Below are positions 1-5,093 of a DNA stretch of 8,630 nt, piece after piece. Location of the stretch: NCBI GenBank assembly GCA_947626155.1, contig CANQRC010000039.1:1-8630 (forward strand). Direction: 5' to 3'. The translations under genes were made by a program, and so were the position numbers. The stretch comes from an uncultured Clostridia bacterium (GTDB lineage Bacteria > Bacillota > Clostridia > Christensenellales > UBA1242). The first letter of the stretch is position 1; the number at the start of each line of letters is the position of its first letter. The notes under the pieces were generated by a model. That model had not been told where the DNA came from, did no database searches, and saw only the letters and a list, made by a program, of their open reading frames with translations.

Positions 1-1
1 T

Positions 2-328
2 TCCAATCAGCAGCGTGTGGCAAAGGACTTCACTTGGCTTAGAACTGCCGCTTGGCAAAATTCACAGCAGGCAGTGGCGTTTTACAACAGCGGAAACGGC
101 GGCGTTGGTGCGGTTATGAAAGACGTAGGCGAGGAGCATTTGCTTAGACCGGCGCTTCATCTCAACCTGACTTCGGCAATAAGAAGCGCAAGGGGGCTTG
201 ATCCATTCAATTTCGGTCAGTTTCCACTCTGGACGCTCTATTTGGCGGGCGGAGTGCTTTTGATTGGCATTGTGTTGTTGATTACTTTGCTGCTAATCAA
301 AAAGAAAAATAAGAAAAAAGACAAGTAA
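2..328 (+). CDS. C-terminal end of a membrane-anchored surface protein (DUF6273-like), 5' truncated
   Basis: The reading frame is open from base 2 with no start in the window, so the gene begins upstream; 108 residues are visible. The visible part contains the string LLRPALHLNLTSA, which I recognise as typical of the end of DUF6273-type extracellular domains in uncultured Firmicutes. It is followed by a short linker, a strongly hydrophobic segment of about 20 residues (bases about 235-297, rich in L, I, V and G), and a lysine-rich tail, KKKNKKKDK. This fits a protein exported and anchored by one C-terminal transmembrane helix with a positively charged cytoplasmic end; there is no LPXTG motif. 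The TAA stop lies in the loop of a terminator hairpin. The topology is seen in the sequence; the family name is from memory and less certain, and the function is unknown. Confidence 0.7.
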   Translation, partial: SNQQRVAKDFTWLRTAAWQNSQQAVAFYNSGNGGVGAVMKDVGEEHLLRPALHLNLTSAIRSARGLDPFNFGQFPLWTLYLAGGVLLIGIVLLITLLLIKKKNKKKDK

Positions 329-346
329 ATTCTTGTCTTTTATTTT
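316..346. terminator. Bidirectional intrinsic terminator between convergent genes
   Basis: A perfect 10-bp inverted repeat (316-325 AAAAGACAAG and 332-341 CTTGTCTTTT) surrounds a 6-base loop. On the + strand the stem is followed by T-rich sequence (TATTTTT). On the - strand it runs into TTTTTTCTTATTTTT. It can therefore end both the surface-protein gene and the convergent glycosyltransferase gene. The + gene's stop codon is in the loop and the - gene's stop codon is at the base of the stem. Confidence 0.85.
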
Positions 347-1536
347 TCATAATAGTTGATGATTTTTGGTGGAATTTTGTTCTTGCCGCAGCCGTCATAG
401 GTGTTGTCATAATCCCTGATTGCTTGGGTGAACATATCTGTGTAATATTCCATGCTTTTGTCAACCGCAAACTTCTTTGCGTGCTCGGCAATTTGGGCGC
501 GGTGAACTTTAATTTCGTTTGGATGCTCAATCCACCAATCAATCTTTTGGGCAAGGTCTTTGGCATCTCCGTGCTTGAACAGGCTGTGCTGTTTTGAAAG
601 TGCAAACTGTGGGCAAGCGGACTTTTTACTGTCAGAGATGACAGGCACGCAGCCGCAAGCAATTGCCTCAATGCAAGTCATTCCCTCAACTTCCACGTCA
701 GCGGCATGAACATACAAGTCGGCAAAGTTTAGCATGGAAATTTGTTGGTCATGATTGTAAGGCCCGAGAAAAACAGGATAGATAGGCAATTTTTTTGACA
801 TCTTCATGATTTGCTTTTTGATTGGGCCTCTTCCGCCGAGGATAAGTTGGATTTTGTCTTTATATTTGCTCTTTTTAACCGCTTTAATCAAGAGGTCATA
901 TCTCTTTTCGCGCGAGAACCTTCCAACCGCAATGATGACAATTTTGTCTTTGAAAATGGCTGGTTTTTCTTCTGGCTTCATCTTGAAAATTTCGTCGTAT
1001 CCATTGGAGATGACATGAAGATTTGCATTGAAATGCCTGCCTTCAAGCAGTTTTGCCACCATGAGCGAAGGGCAGTGAATGTGTTTGACATATCTGTAAG
1101 TTTGCCTATAAAATTTCTTCCAAAGAGAGAAATTTAATGGCTCAAATTTATTTAAATAAAGGGTGGAAGAGATGTTTTCTGGCAAGATGTGAAAAGCCGC
1201 CGTGCAAGGCACATTCATCTCGCGGCAGATTTTTATTGTCTTATAGCCAAGTTGAAAAGGAAGATACACGTGAACGATGTCCGCACCTTCAATTGACTTT
1301 TTTATGGTCTCCTTGTCTGGCTTTGCAAGTTGGAAGCCTTGGGAGTTTATTATTTTTGTTATCAACTTGCCATAATACTTCTCTTTCAAAGCGTAGGCAG
1401 TGTTGTTTTCTTCGTCAATGGCAAGAACTCTTACTGTGTGGCCTTGTTTTACAAGGCCGTTGTATATCCTCTGTGCGGAGACGCTTGTCCCGTGTCCGCT
1501 AGAATAGAATTGGTCTGTCACTAGTGTAATTATCAT
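340..1536 (-). CDS. GT-B glycosyltransferase, GT4 family (glycolipid or envelope glycan type)
   Basis: This is a 398-residue cytoplasmic glycosyltransferase expected to move a sugar from a nucleotide-sugar donor to a lipid or envelope acceptor. The N-terminal Rossmann half begins MIITLVTDQF and continues with a glycine/serine loop (GHGTSVSAQRI, residues about 14-23), as in GT4 acceptor domains. The C-terminal donor half starts at AVGRFSREKR (203-212). It has GGRGP (234-238) and the EX7E signature E282-X7-E290 inside VEGMTCIEAIACG, followed by PVISDS. The start is supported by AAAGGA 8 bases upstream and by the immediate beta-strand start of the fold. The pattern resembles 1,2-diacylglycerol 3-glucosyltransferases of Gram-positive bacteria, but the donor and acceptor cannot be read from sequence. 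It is transcribed alone, downstream of rsmD, with its own promoter. Confidence 0.88.
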   Translation of the reverse strand: MIITLVTDQFYSSGHGTSVSAQRIYNGLVKQGHTVRVLAIDEENNTAYALKEKYYGKLITKIINSQGFQLAKPDKETIKKSIEGADIVHVYLPFQLGYKTIKICREMNVPCTAAFHILPENISSTLYLNKFEPLNFSLWKKFYRQTYRYVKHIHCPSLMVAKLLEGRHFNANLHVISNGYDEIFKMKPEEKPAIFKDKIVIIAVGRFSREKRYDLLIKAVKKSKYKDKIQLILGGRGPIKKQIMKMSKKLPIYPVFLGPYNHDQQISMLNFADLYVHAADVEVEGMTCIEAIACGCVPVISDSKKSACPQFALSKQHSLFKHGDAKDLAQKIDWWIEHPNEIKVHRAQIAEHAKKFAVDKSMEYYTDMFTQAIRDYDNTYDGCGKNKIPPKIINYYEK

Positions 1537-1605
1537 TTAATTTTTCCTTTTGAAATCAAAATATATTAAACAAAATTCAATTTGTTTTATTAGAAGTGTT
1601 AGTTT

Positions 1606-1634
1606 ATAATAACATATCTTTCCACAAATTGCAA
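1606..1634 (-). promoter_or_regulatory. Predicted sigma-70 promoter of the GT4 gene
   Basis: On the - strand, TTGCAA (1634-1629) is followed by a 17-base spacer and TATTAT (1611-1606). TGT immediately before the hexamer makes an extended -10 box. Predicted transcription begins near 1599, giving a leader of about 60 bases that carries the AAAGGA ribosome binding site (1550-1545). The rest of the 144-bp gap to rsmD is AT-rich, with no convincing rsmD terminator. Confidence 0.55.
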
Positions 1635-1680
1635 AATAAATTTAAAAAATTTTAAATAATTTTACTATTTTTAAAAGTTT

Positions 1681-2214
1681 TTAGTCTTTTGTGGCGTTTG
1701 AAAGATAGGTGAGCATTGTGTCACCATACTTTTTTTGAGCCAAAATTTCGAAATTTGAGAAGTCGAATTTATCTTCGCAGGCGTGTTCGCAGACCAAAAT
1801 TCCGTCCTCGTTTAAAAGCTTGCCAATCACAGGCAAAACCTTTTCATATAGACCGCTTTTGTAGGGTGGGTCAAACAAAATGAGGTCAAATTTCTCGTCC
1901 GCCTCTTCAACAAATTTTTGAGCGTCACATTTCACAACTTTGCATTGTTGCCCCAAGGCGTTCAGGTTCATTTTTGTGAGGGCAACGCTTCGGGCGTCTT
2001 TGTCAACAAAAACAACTTTTTCAGCGCCGCGGCTTAGCGCCTCAATTCCAAGCGCGCCAGTGCCGCAGCAGAGGTCCAAAACGCTTTTCCCGGGCAGAAA
2101 AAATTGCAGTTTAACAAACAAGGCTTGTCTAACTTTGTCGGTGGTTGGCCTTATGTGGTCATACTTTTTTTCAATCAGGCGTCTGCCCTTAAATTTTCCG
2201 GAATCAATTCTCAT
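1681..2214 (-). CDS. rsmD: 16S rRNA (guanine(966)-N2)-methyltransferase RsmD
   Basis: RsmD uses S-adenosylmethionine to methylate N2 of G966 in 16S rRNA of the 30S subunit. The 177-residue length is normal for the family. The protein opens with MRIDSGKFKGRRL, the usual RsmD start, then RPTTDKVRQALF (22-33), the SAM-binding loop LDLCCGTGALGIEALSRGA (46-64), and the catalytic DPPY motif (115-118) of N2-guanine methyltransferases. A YGDTML element near the C-terminus (163-168) also fits. The N-terminal match fixes the ATG at 2214, which has no Shine-Dalgarno site. Instead an extended -10 promoter ends 6 bases upstream, so the mRNA is probably leaderless. It follows alr after 41 bp; the common partner coaD is not beside it. 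Confidence 0.95.
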   Translation of the reverse strand: MRIDSGKFKGRRLIEKKYDHIRPTTDKVRQALFVKLQFFLPGKSVLDLCCGTGALGIEALSRGAEKVVFVDKDARSVALTKMNLNALGQQCKVVKCDAQKFVEEADEKFDLILFDPPYKSGLYEKVLPVIGKLLNEDGILVCEHACEDKFDFSNFEILAQKKYGDTMLTYLSNATKD

Positions 2215-2220
2215 GTGGCA

Positions 2221-2249
2221 ATTTTATCATTTTTTTTGAGTTTTTTCAA
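2221..2249 (-). promoter_or_regulatory. rsmD promoter predicted to give a leaderless mRNA
   Basis: On the - strand, TTGAAA (2249-2244), a 17-base spacer, then TAAAAT (2226-2221) preceded by TGA, which forms an extended -10 box. Six bases (TGCCAC) separate the hexamer from the ATG, so the normal start distance falls on the A of ATG. There is no purine-rich ribosome binding site. The -35 box begins just beyond the alr stop codon. Confidence 0.75.
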
Positions 2250-2255
2250 GAAAAA

Positions 2256-3263
2256 TCAAGTTTTTTTAGCCAAAATTGTCTTGCCCCTCATATTGTTGAA
2301 GCCGGTCAGCACCTCATAAGGGATGGTTTTGAGGATTTTTGCTTGCTCTTGGGCGTTTGAGAGAACACAGACTTCGTCCCCAACGGCAACTCTATCGTCT
2401 GCCTCAATAAAGAAGCAGTCCATGCAGATGTTTCCCACAACTTGATAGGCGCGGGAGTTAATCACCACCTTCGTTTTTCCGCTTAAGTTTCTGCGAAAGC
2501 CGTCAGCATAGCCCATTCCAACAATGGCAAAATATCCGTCCGCGGGAACTTTGTATTCTTTGCCATAGCCAATAAATTCACCCTTGTGGGCATAAAAAAC
2601 CTTCAAAACGGTTGAGTTGATTTTCATTATGGGGCGCAGGTCGCCGCTCCCATAGCCATAAAGCCCAATGCCCAGCCGCAGAATGTCATAATTGAGATTA
2701 AAGTTGTAAATTTCGCTTCCGCCAAAAGAGAGGAGAGGCGTTTGGGAAATTTCTTGTTTAAGCTGGCAAAATTTTTTGTAGCAGGCCTTAACCTGGTGCT
2801 TTGAACCCGTTCGGGGAAAGTGAGTGTAGATGCTCTTTAAGGTTATGTTTTTTTCAAGCAGATAGCCGTTGAGGATTTTCAGCGCAAGTGGGCTAGAATT
2901 TCCAAATCTGTTCATGCCGCAGTTAATTTTTAGGTGCATACTGTCAAAAAGGCCATTACTCACACACAGGCGGGCGTCTTCCTCATTTTCAATCATCACT
3001 TCAAGCCCATATTTTTTGCAAGACCGAAAATCAAAAACCTTGCTGCAAATGATTATTGGCTTGTCGCAAAGTTTTCTCACCTCTTTTGCTTCTTCCACGC
3101 TGACCACGCCGAAAGAATGCACGCGGCTTGCAATTTGCCCCACAATTTCTTTTAGCCCATGGCCATAGGCGTTTGCTTTTACCATTGCACAAATCTTCTT
3201 GTCCTTAAATTGGTCAAGATTGTGCAGCATGGCATCAACATCCAAAATTTTAGTGTTGTTCAT
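2256..3263 (-). CDS. alr: Alanine racemase (divergent, short)
   Basis: Alanine racemase is a PLP enzyme that converts L-alanine to D-alanine for peptidoglycan and teichoic acid D-alanylation. At 335 residues it is shorter than the usual 360-390. The PLP lysine is K29 in MVKANAYGHG. The catalytic tyrosine is probably Y233 in FIGYGKEY. Other family elements are GMNRFG (116-121), H148 in YTHFP, RLGIGLYG (196-203), GYADG (251-255) and CMD (280-282). Several normally conserved positions differ: NC replaces DT before GMNRFG, GGS replaces the NS phosphate-binding pair, N278 replaces R in the GRVCMDQ motif, and FNNMRGK replaces the C-terminal ISYRVPR stretch. The core makes racemase activity likely, but another fold-III PLP substrate is possible. 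There is no Shine-Dalgarno site before the ATG. It is divergent from the Arc-like gene, and it ends in TGA. Confidence 0.88.
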   Translation of the reverse strand: MNNTKILDVDAMLHNLDQFKDKKICAMVKANAYGHGLKEIVGQIASRVHSFGVVSVEEAKEVRKLCDKPIIICSKVFDFRSCKKYGLEVMIENEEDARLCVSNGLFDSMHLKINCGMNRFGNSSPLALKILNGYLLEKNITLKSIYTHFPRTGSKHQVKACYKKFCQLKQEISQTPLLSFGGSEIYNFNLNYDILRLGIGLYGYGSGDLRPIMKINSTVLKVFYAHKGEFIGYGKEYKVPADGYFAIVGMGYADGFRRNLSGKTKVVINSRAYQVVGNICMDCFFIEADDRVAVGDEVCVLSNAQEQAKILKTIPYEVLTGFNNMRGKTILAKKT

Positions 3264-3268
3264 GCTAT

Positions 3269-3300
3269 TTTATATATTTTTTTCTTAAATTGTGCCACAA
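3269..3300 (-). promoter_or_regulatory. Probable alr promoter, overlapped by an 11-bp palindrome
   Basis: On the - strand, GTGGCA (3298-3293) is a weak -35 candidate. An AT-rich -10 region follows, readable as TATATA (3276-3271, 7 bases before the ATG) or TATAAA (3274-3269, 5 bases before it). Sequence between the box and the ATG is too short for a ribosome binding site, so a leaderless or nearly leaderless mRNA is likely. The palindrome TTGTGCCACAA (3290-3300) covers the -35 position and could be a protein-binding site, which is inference. Confidence 0.45.
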
Positions 3301-3323
3301 AGGGGCGTTTTGTCATTTATTTG

Positions 3324-3353
3324 TGTCGAATTTTGTAGAATTATGTCGAAATT
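3324..3353 (+). repeat. Three tandem 10-bp repeats, candidate operator for the Arc-like regulator
   Basis: Three back-to-back units with an exact 10-base period: TGTCGAATTT (3324-3333), TGTAGAATTA (3334-3343), TGTCGAAATT (3344-3353), consensus TGTMGAAWTW. They sit in the 149-bp gap between divergent alr and the ribbon-helix-helix gene. A period close to one DNA helical turn would place each unit on the same face, as expected for cooperative binding by a small dimeric regulator. The repeats are seen in the sequence; the operator role is inferred. Confidence 0.6.
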
Positions 3354-3390
3354 GTGACGGCACTTTGGAAAAATCTCTTGCGAATTTTTG

Positions 3391-3408
3391 TAAAATCAAG
3401 AGAGGAGG
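3391..3408 (+). promoter_or_regulatory. -10-like box and ribosome binding site of the Arc-like gene
   Basis: TAAAAT (3391-3396) is preceded directly by TG and resembles a -10 box. The best -35 candidate, TTGGAA (3365-3370), is 20 bases away, which is too far for a strong promoter, so activity may be weak or the true promoter may lie elsewhere. AGGAGG (3403-3408) is a perfect Shine-Dalgarno sequence 4 bases before the ATG at 3413 and fixes that start. Confidence 0.4.
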
Positions 3409-3412
3409 CAAT

Positions 3413-3595
3413 ATGAACAAAGTTCCCAAATTTACACTTAGGATTTCACCAAAATTGCACAAAAAAATCCAATACATGGCATCCTATAACGGTAGGAGCA
3501 AAAATCGAGAAATTGAAGTTGCAATAAACCGCTACATCCGTGATTTTGAGAATTTGCACGGCACTATTGAAACAGAATTGGATTTAGACGAATAA
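3413..3595 (+). CDS. Small Arc-type ribbon-helix-helix DNA-binding protein
   Basis: This 60-residue protein has the complete ribbon-helix-helix layout. A beta strand, KFTLRIS (6-12), is followed by helix 1 (about 13-27), a turn with NGRSKN (26-31), and helix 2 (about 32-48). A short acidic tail ends ELDLDE. It closely parallels phage P22 Arc, whose PQFNLR strand and NGRSVNSEI turn align with PKFTLR and NGRSKNREI here. By that alignment K6, T8 and R10 would point into the DNA major groove. It should act as a dimer, binding short repeated sites. The upstream in-frame sequence from 3290 is not coding; AGGAGG sets the start at 3413. No toxin gene follows, so it is either a solitary regulator or an antitoxin without a partner. 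Its likely targets are itself and perhaps alr. Confidence 0.85.
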   Translation: MNKVPKFTLRISPKLHKKIQYMASYNGRSKNREIEVAINRYIRDFENLHGTIETELDLDE

Positions 3596-3619
3596 TTTTT
3601 TGTTATTTTTGAAAAAAGA

Positions 3620-3648
3620 TTGACAAATAAAAAAGTGTATTGTATAAT
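3620..3648 (+). promoter_or_regulatory. Consensus sigma-70 promoter for tRNA-Lys
   Basis: TTGACA (3620-3625), a 17-base spacer, then TATAAT (3643-3648): both hexamers and the spacing match the consensus exactly. Transcription should start near 3655. It is the strongest promoter visible in the window, as expected for a stable RNA gene. Confidence 0.9.
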
Positions 3649-3654
3649 ACATTA

Positions 3655-3753
3655 GTCTTTTGTCGGAGCAAATTTGAAATGGGGCGCGGCTTGGCCAAAA
3701 TTCACAATAAGGCTGTTAAGGTGGGCAAAAAACAAAACTTAATATTCTCTTAT
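3655..3753 (+). other. Long 5' leader of the tRNA-Lys precursor
   Basis: About 99 bases lie between the predicted transcription start and the mature tRNA. I see no second tRNA, no T-box and no strong hairpin; only short stems such as TTTG/CAAA around 3660-3675 and GGC/GCC near 3688-3696. The only ORF crossing it lacks a ribosome binding site and runs into the tRNA. RNase P would be expected to remove this segment. Confidence 0.5.
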
Positions 3754-3829
3754 GGATTGCTAGCTCAGTTGGTAGAGCATCTGACTCTTAATCAGGGGGT
3801 CCAGGGTTCGAGCCCCTGGCAATCCACCA
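3754..3829 (+). tRNA. tRNA-Lys (anticodon CTT)
   Basis: All parts of a 76-base tRNA are present. The acceptor stem GGATTGC pairs with GCAATCC. The D arm is GCTC-AGTTGGTA-GAGC. The anticodon stem TCTGA/TCAGG carries the loop CTCTTAA, giving anticodon CTT, which reads AAG lysine codons. The variable loop is GGGTC. The T arm is CAGGG-TTCGAGC-CCCTG. The discriminator is A, and CCA is encoded. It has its own consensus promoter upstream and a terminator directly after the CCA. Confidence 0.98.
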
Positions 3830-3830
3830 A

Positions 3831-3864
3831 AAAACTCCTCGCGTAAGGAGTTTTATTATTTTTT
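3831..3864 (+). terminator. Intrinsic terminator after tRNA-Lys
   Basis: AAAACTCCT (3831-3839) pairs perfectly with AGGAGTTTT (3846-3854) around the 6-base loop CGCGTA. A T-rich run (TTTTATTATTTTTT) follows. It begins one base after the encoded CCA end. Readthrough could supply transcription of the CYTH gene 25 bases further on. Confidence 0.85.
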
Positions 3865-3888
3865 ACATAACTATTTTGGAGGGGGGTT

Positions 3889-4374
3889 ATGAAAGAATAT
3901 GAATGGTCTTTTAAGGTGAAATCTGTTTTGCCATTTTTGGAATATTGCAGAAAAGGCGGCTACAAAGAGTTTGAGCCGGCAAGTCAAAACCGCGTGGTTT
4001 ATCACAATAAAAATATTGAGCATACAATTGCTCGTTTGACAACAGAAAAAGTTGGGGCGAAAGAAAAAATTATCCTTGATTTTAAAAATGTTTCAAAAAA
4101 GAATGAAAATTTGAATGTTTCTGACGAGAGCGCTCCTTTGAAAATTAACAAAGCCAACTTGAAAGCTGTTTGTTCAATGTTGGAGGTTTTGGGCTTTTAT
4201 GTTGCCGCAGACAATTACAGAACCAGATATGTTTTCAAAAAAGCGGGCGTAAAGTTTGAAATTGATGACTATTCCAAGCCAAAAATGTGCGTTGTTGCCA
4301 TTGAGGGCGAGGAAAATGCGGTTGAGGCCGTGAAAAAAGATTTGCTATCAAAACTTAGCAATTTTTTGGAATAA
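3889..4374 (+). CDS. CYTH-domain protein (class IV adenylate cyclase / triphosphatase-like)
   Basis: CYTH proteins form a small beta tunnel that binds triphosphates with metal ions; members include class IV adenylate cyclase, thiamine triphosphatase and inorganic triphosphatase. This 161-residue protein fits in size and charge pattern. It has an N-terminal strand EWSFKVK (5-11), R35 and R49 with spacing like the basic tunnel residues, RTRYVF (111-116), FEIDDY (123-128) and VVAIEGEE (135-142). The N-terminal ExExK signature is altered to E5-x-S7-x-K9. The substrate cannot be assigned, and activity may differ from studied members. GGAGG (3878-3882) sits 6 bases before the ATG. No strong promoter is visible in the 25 bases after the tRNA terminator, so it may depend on readthrough or a weak internal promoter. 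It converges on ung with an 18-bp gap. Confidence 0.75.
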   Translation: MKEYEWSFKVKSVLPFLEYCRKGGYKEFEPASQNRVVYHNKNIEHTIARLTTEKVGAKEKIILDFKNVSKKNENLNVSDESAPLKINKANLKAVCSMLEVLGFYVAADNYRTRYVFKKAGVKFEIDDYSKPKMCVVAIEGEENAVEAVKKDLLSKLSNFLE

Positions 4375-4392
4375 TTTTCAGGAAACTTTTTA

Positions 4393-5052
4393 TTAACGCC
4401 AATCTATTGGGGTTTGATTGTGGGCGGTGAGGAAGGCATTTGTTTTTGAAAAGTGTTTGCAGCCAAAAAAGCCGCGATATGCTGAAAGTGGGCTTGGATG
4501 AGGTGCTTTCAAAACAAGATGTTGTTTTCCAATCACGCTTTCAAAGGCCTGCGCGTTTGAGCCCCAAAGCAAAAACACCATTGGTTTTTCTCTTTTGGAG
4601 AGAAGCTGGATTATTTTGTTTGTAAATGTTTCCCAGCCCTGTCCGCGGTGGGAATTTGCCTGGGCGCGGCGCACTGTTAGGGAGGTGTTCAAAAGCAAAA
4701 CGCCTTGTTTTGCCCAGCGCGTTAAATCTCCGCTTTGAAGGCACTTTATTCCAAGGTCGGCTTCAATTTCTTTGTAGATGTTCACTAGCGAGGGCGGAAT
4801 TTCCGTTCCGTCTTGCACCGAAAAGGCAAGGCCGTGCGCTTGACCCGGCTCATGATATGGGTCTTGACCAATAATCACCACTTTAACATCCTCAAATTTC
4901 ACCAAGTTCAAGGCGGCGAAGATGTTTTCCATTGGGGGATAAACATCAAAAGAGGAATATTCTTTTTCCAAAAACTGTTGAAGGGTTTTAAAATAGGGCT
5001 TGTCAAATTCTTCTTTCAAAACTGACGCCCAACTTTTTGTTATTCTAATCAT
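4393..5052 (-). CDS. ung: Uracil-DNA glycosylase, family 1
   Basis: Ung cuts uracil from DNA to start base excision repair of deaminated cytosine or misincorporated dUMP. The 219-residue length is normal. The water-activating loop GQDPYH (62-67) contains catalytic D64. LLNTSLTV (120-127) supplies the uracil-binding Asn. HPSPLSAYRGFFG (185-197) is the minor-groove intercalation loop with the catalytic His. The start MIRITKSWASVLKEEF matches the usual family N-terminus. The ATG has no Shine-Dalgarno site; a near-consensus extended promoter ends 6 bases before it, indicating a leaderless mRNA. It lies downstream of rpsT but behind the rpsT terminator, so it is separately transcribed. Confidence 0.97.
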   Translation of the reverse strand: MIRITKSWASVLKEEFDKPYFKTLQQFLEKEYSSFDVYPPMENIFAALNLVKFEDVKVVIIGQDPYHEPGQAHGLAFSVQDGTEIPPSLVNIYKEIEADLGIKCLQSGDLTRWAKQGVLLLNTSLTVRRAQANSHRGQGWETFTNKIIQLLSKREKPMVFLLWGSNAQAFESVIGKQHLVLKAPHPSPLSAYRGFFGCKHFSKTNAFLTAHNQTPIDWR

Positions 5053-5058
5053 ATTTTA

Positions 5059-5088
5059 ATTCTAACACATCCGGCGGCGTTTTGTCAA
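5059..5088 (-). promoter_or_regulatory. ung promoter predicted to give a leaderless mRNA
   Basis: On the - strand, TTGACA (5088-5083, exact consensus), an 18-base spacer, then TAGAAT (5064-5059) preceded by TGT, which forms an extended -10 box. The six bases TAAAAT lie between it and the ATG, so initiation at the usual distance falls on the A of ATG. TAAAAT abuts the ATG and cannot itself serve as the -10 box for this start. Confidence 0.8.
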
Positions 5089-5093
5089 AGATT

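Noticed and set aside
1137..1502. 121-codon + strand ORF inside the glycosyltransferase gene
   Set aside because: Antisense shadow of a clear GT4 gene; cysteine- and arginine-rich with no recognisable domain.
1620..1680. AT-rich inverted-looking sequence downstream of rsmD
   Set aside because: Only imperfect A/T pairing among AAATTTAAAAAATTTT-like runs; no GC stem, so I do not call a terminator or a repeat.
3290..3412. N-terminal extension of the Arc-like protein from a TTG at 3290
   Set aside because: The extension crosses the palindrome and tandem repeats, has no ribosome binding site, and AGGAGG sits right before the ATG at 3413 where the fold begins.
3596..3622. T-run/A-run after the Arc-like gene as a possible terminator
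   Set aside because: TTTTTT and GAAAAAA could pair, but only by A-T pairs with no GC core, so it is not a convincing intrinsic terminator.
3596..3753. Search for a toxin gene after the Arc-like regulator
   Set aside because: The interval contains a consensus promoter and a tRNA leader; no ORF with a ribosome binding site or toxin-like sequence was found.
3640..3846. 68-codon ORF across tRNA-Lys, ending with a GLLAQLVEHLTLNQGVQGSSPWQS-like string
   Set aside because: That string is the well-known false translation of tRNA genes, and there is no ribosome binding site; the tRNA structure is complete.
4541..4874. Several ORFs on both strands overlapping ung
   Set aside because: They are frame shadows of the conserved ung sequence, low in complexity and without ribosome binding sites.
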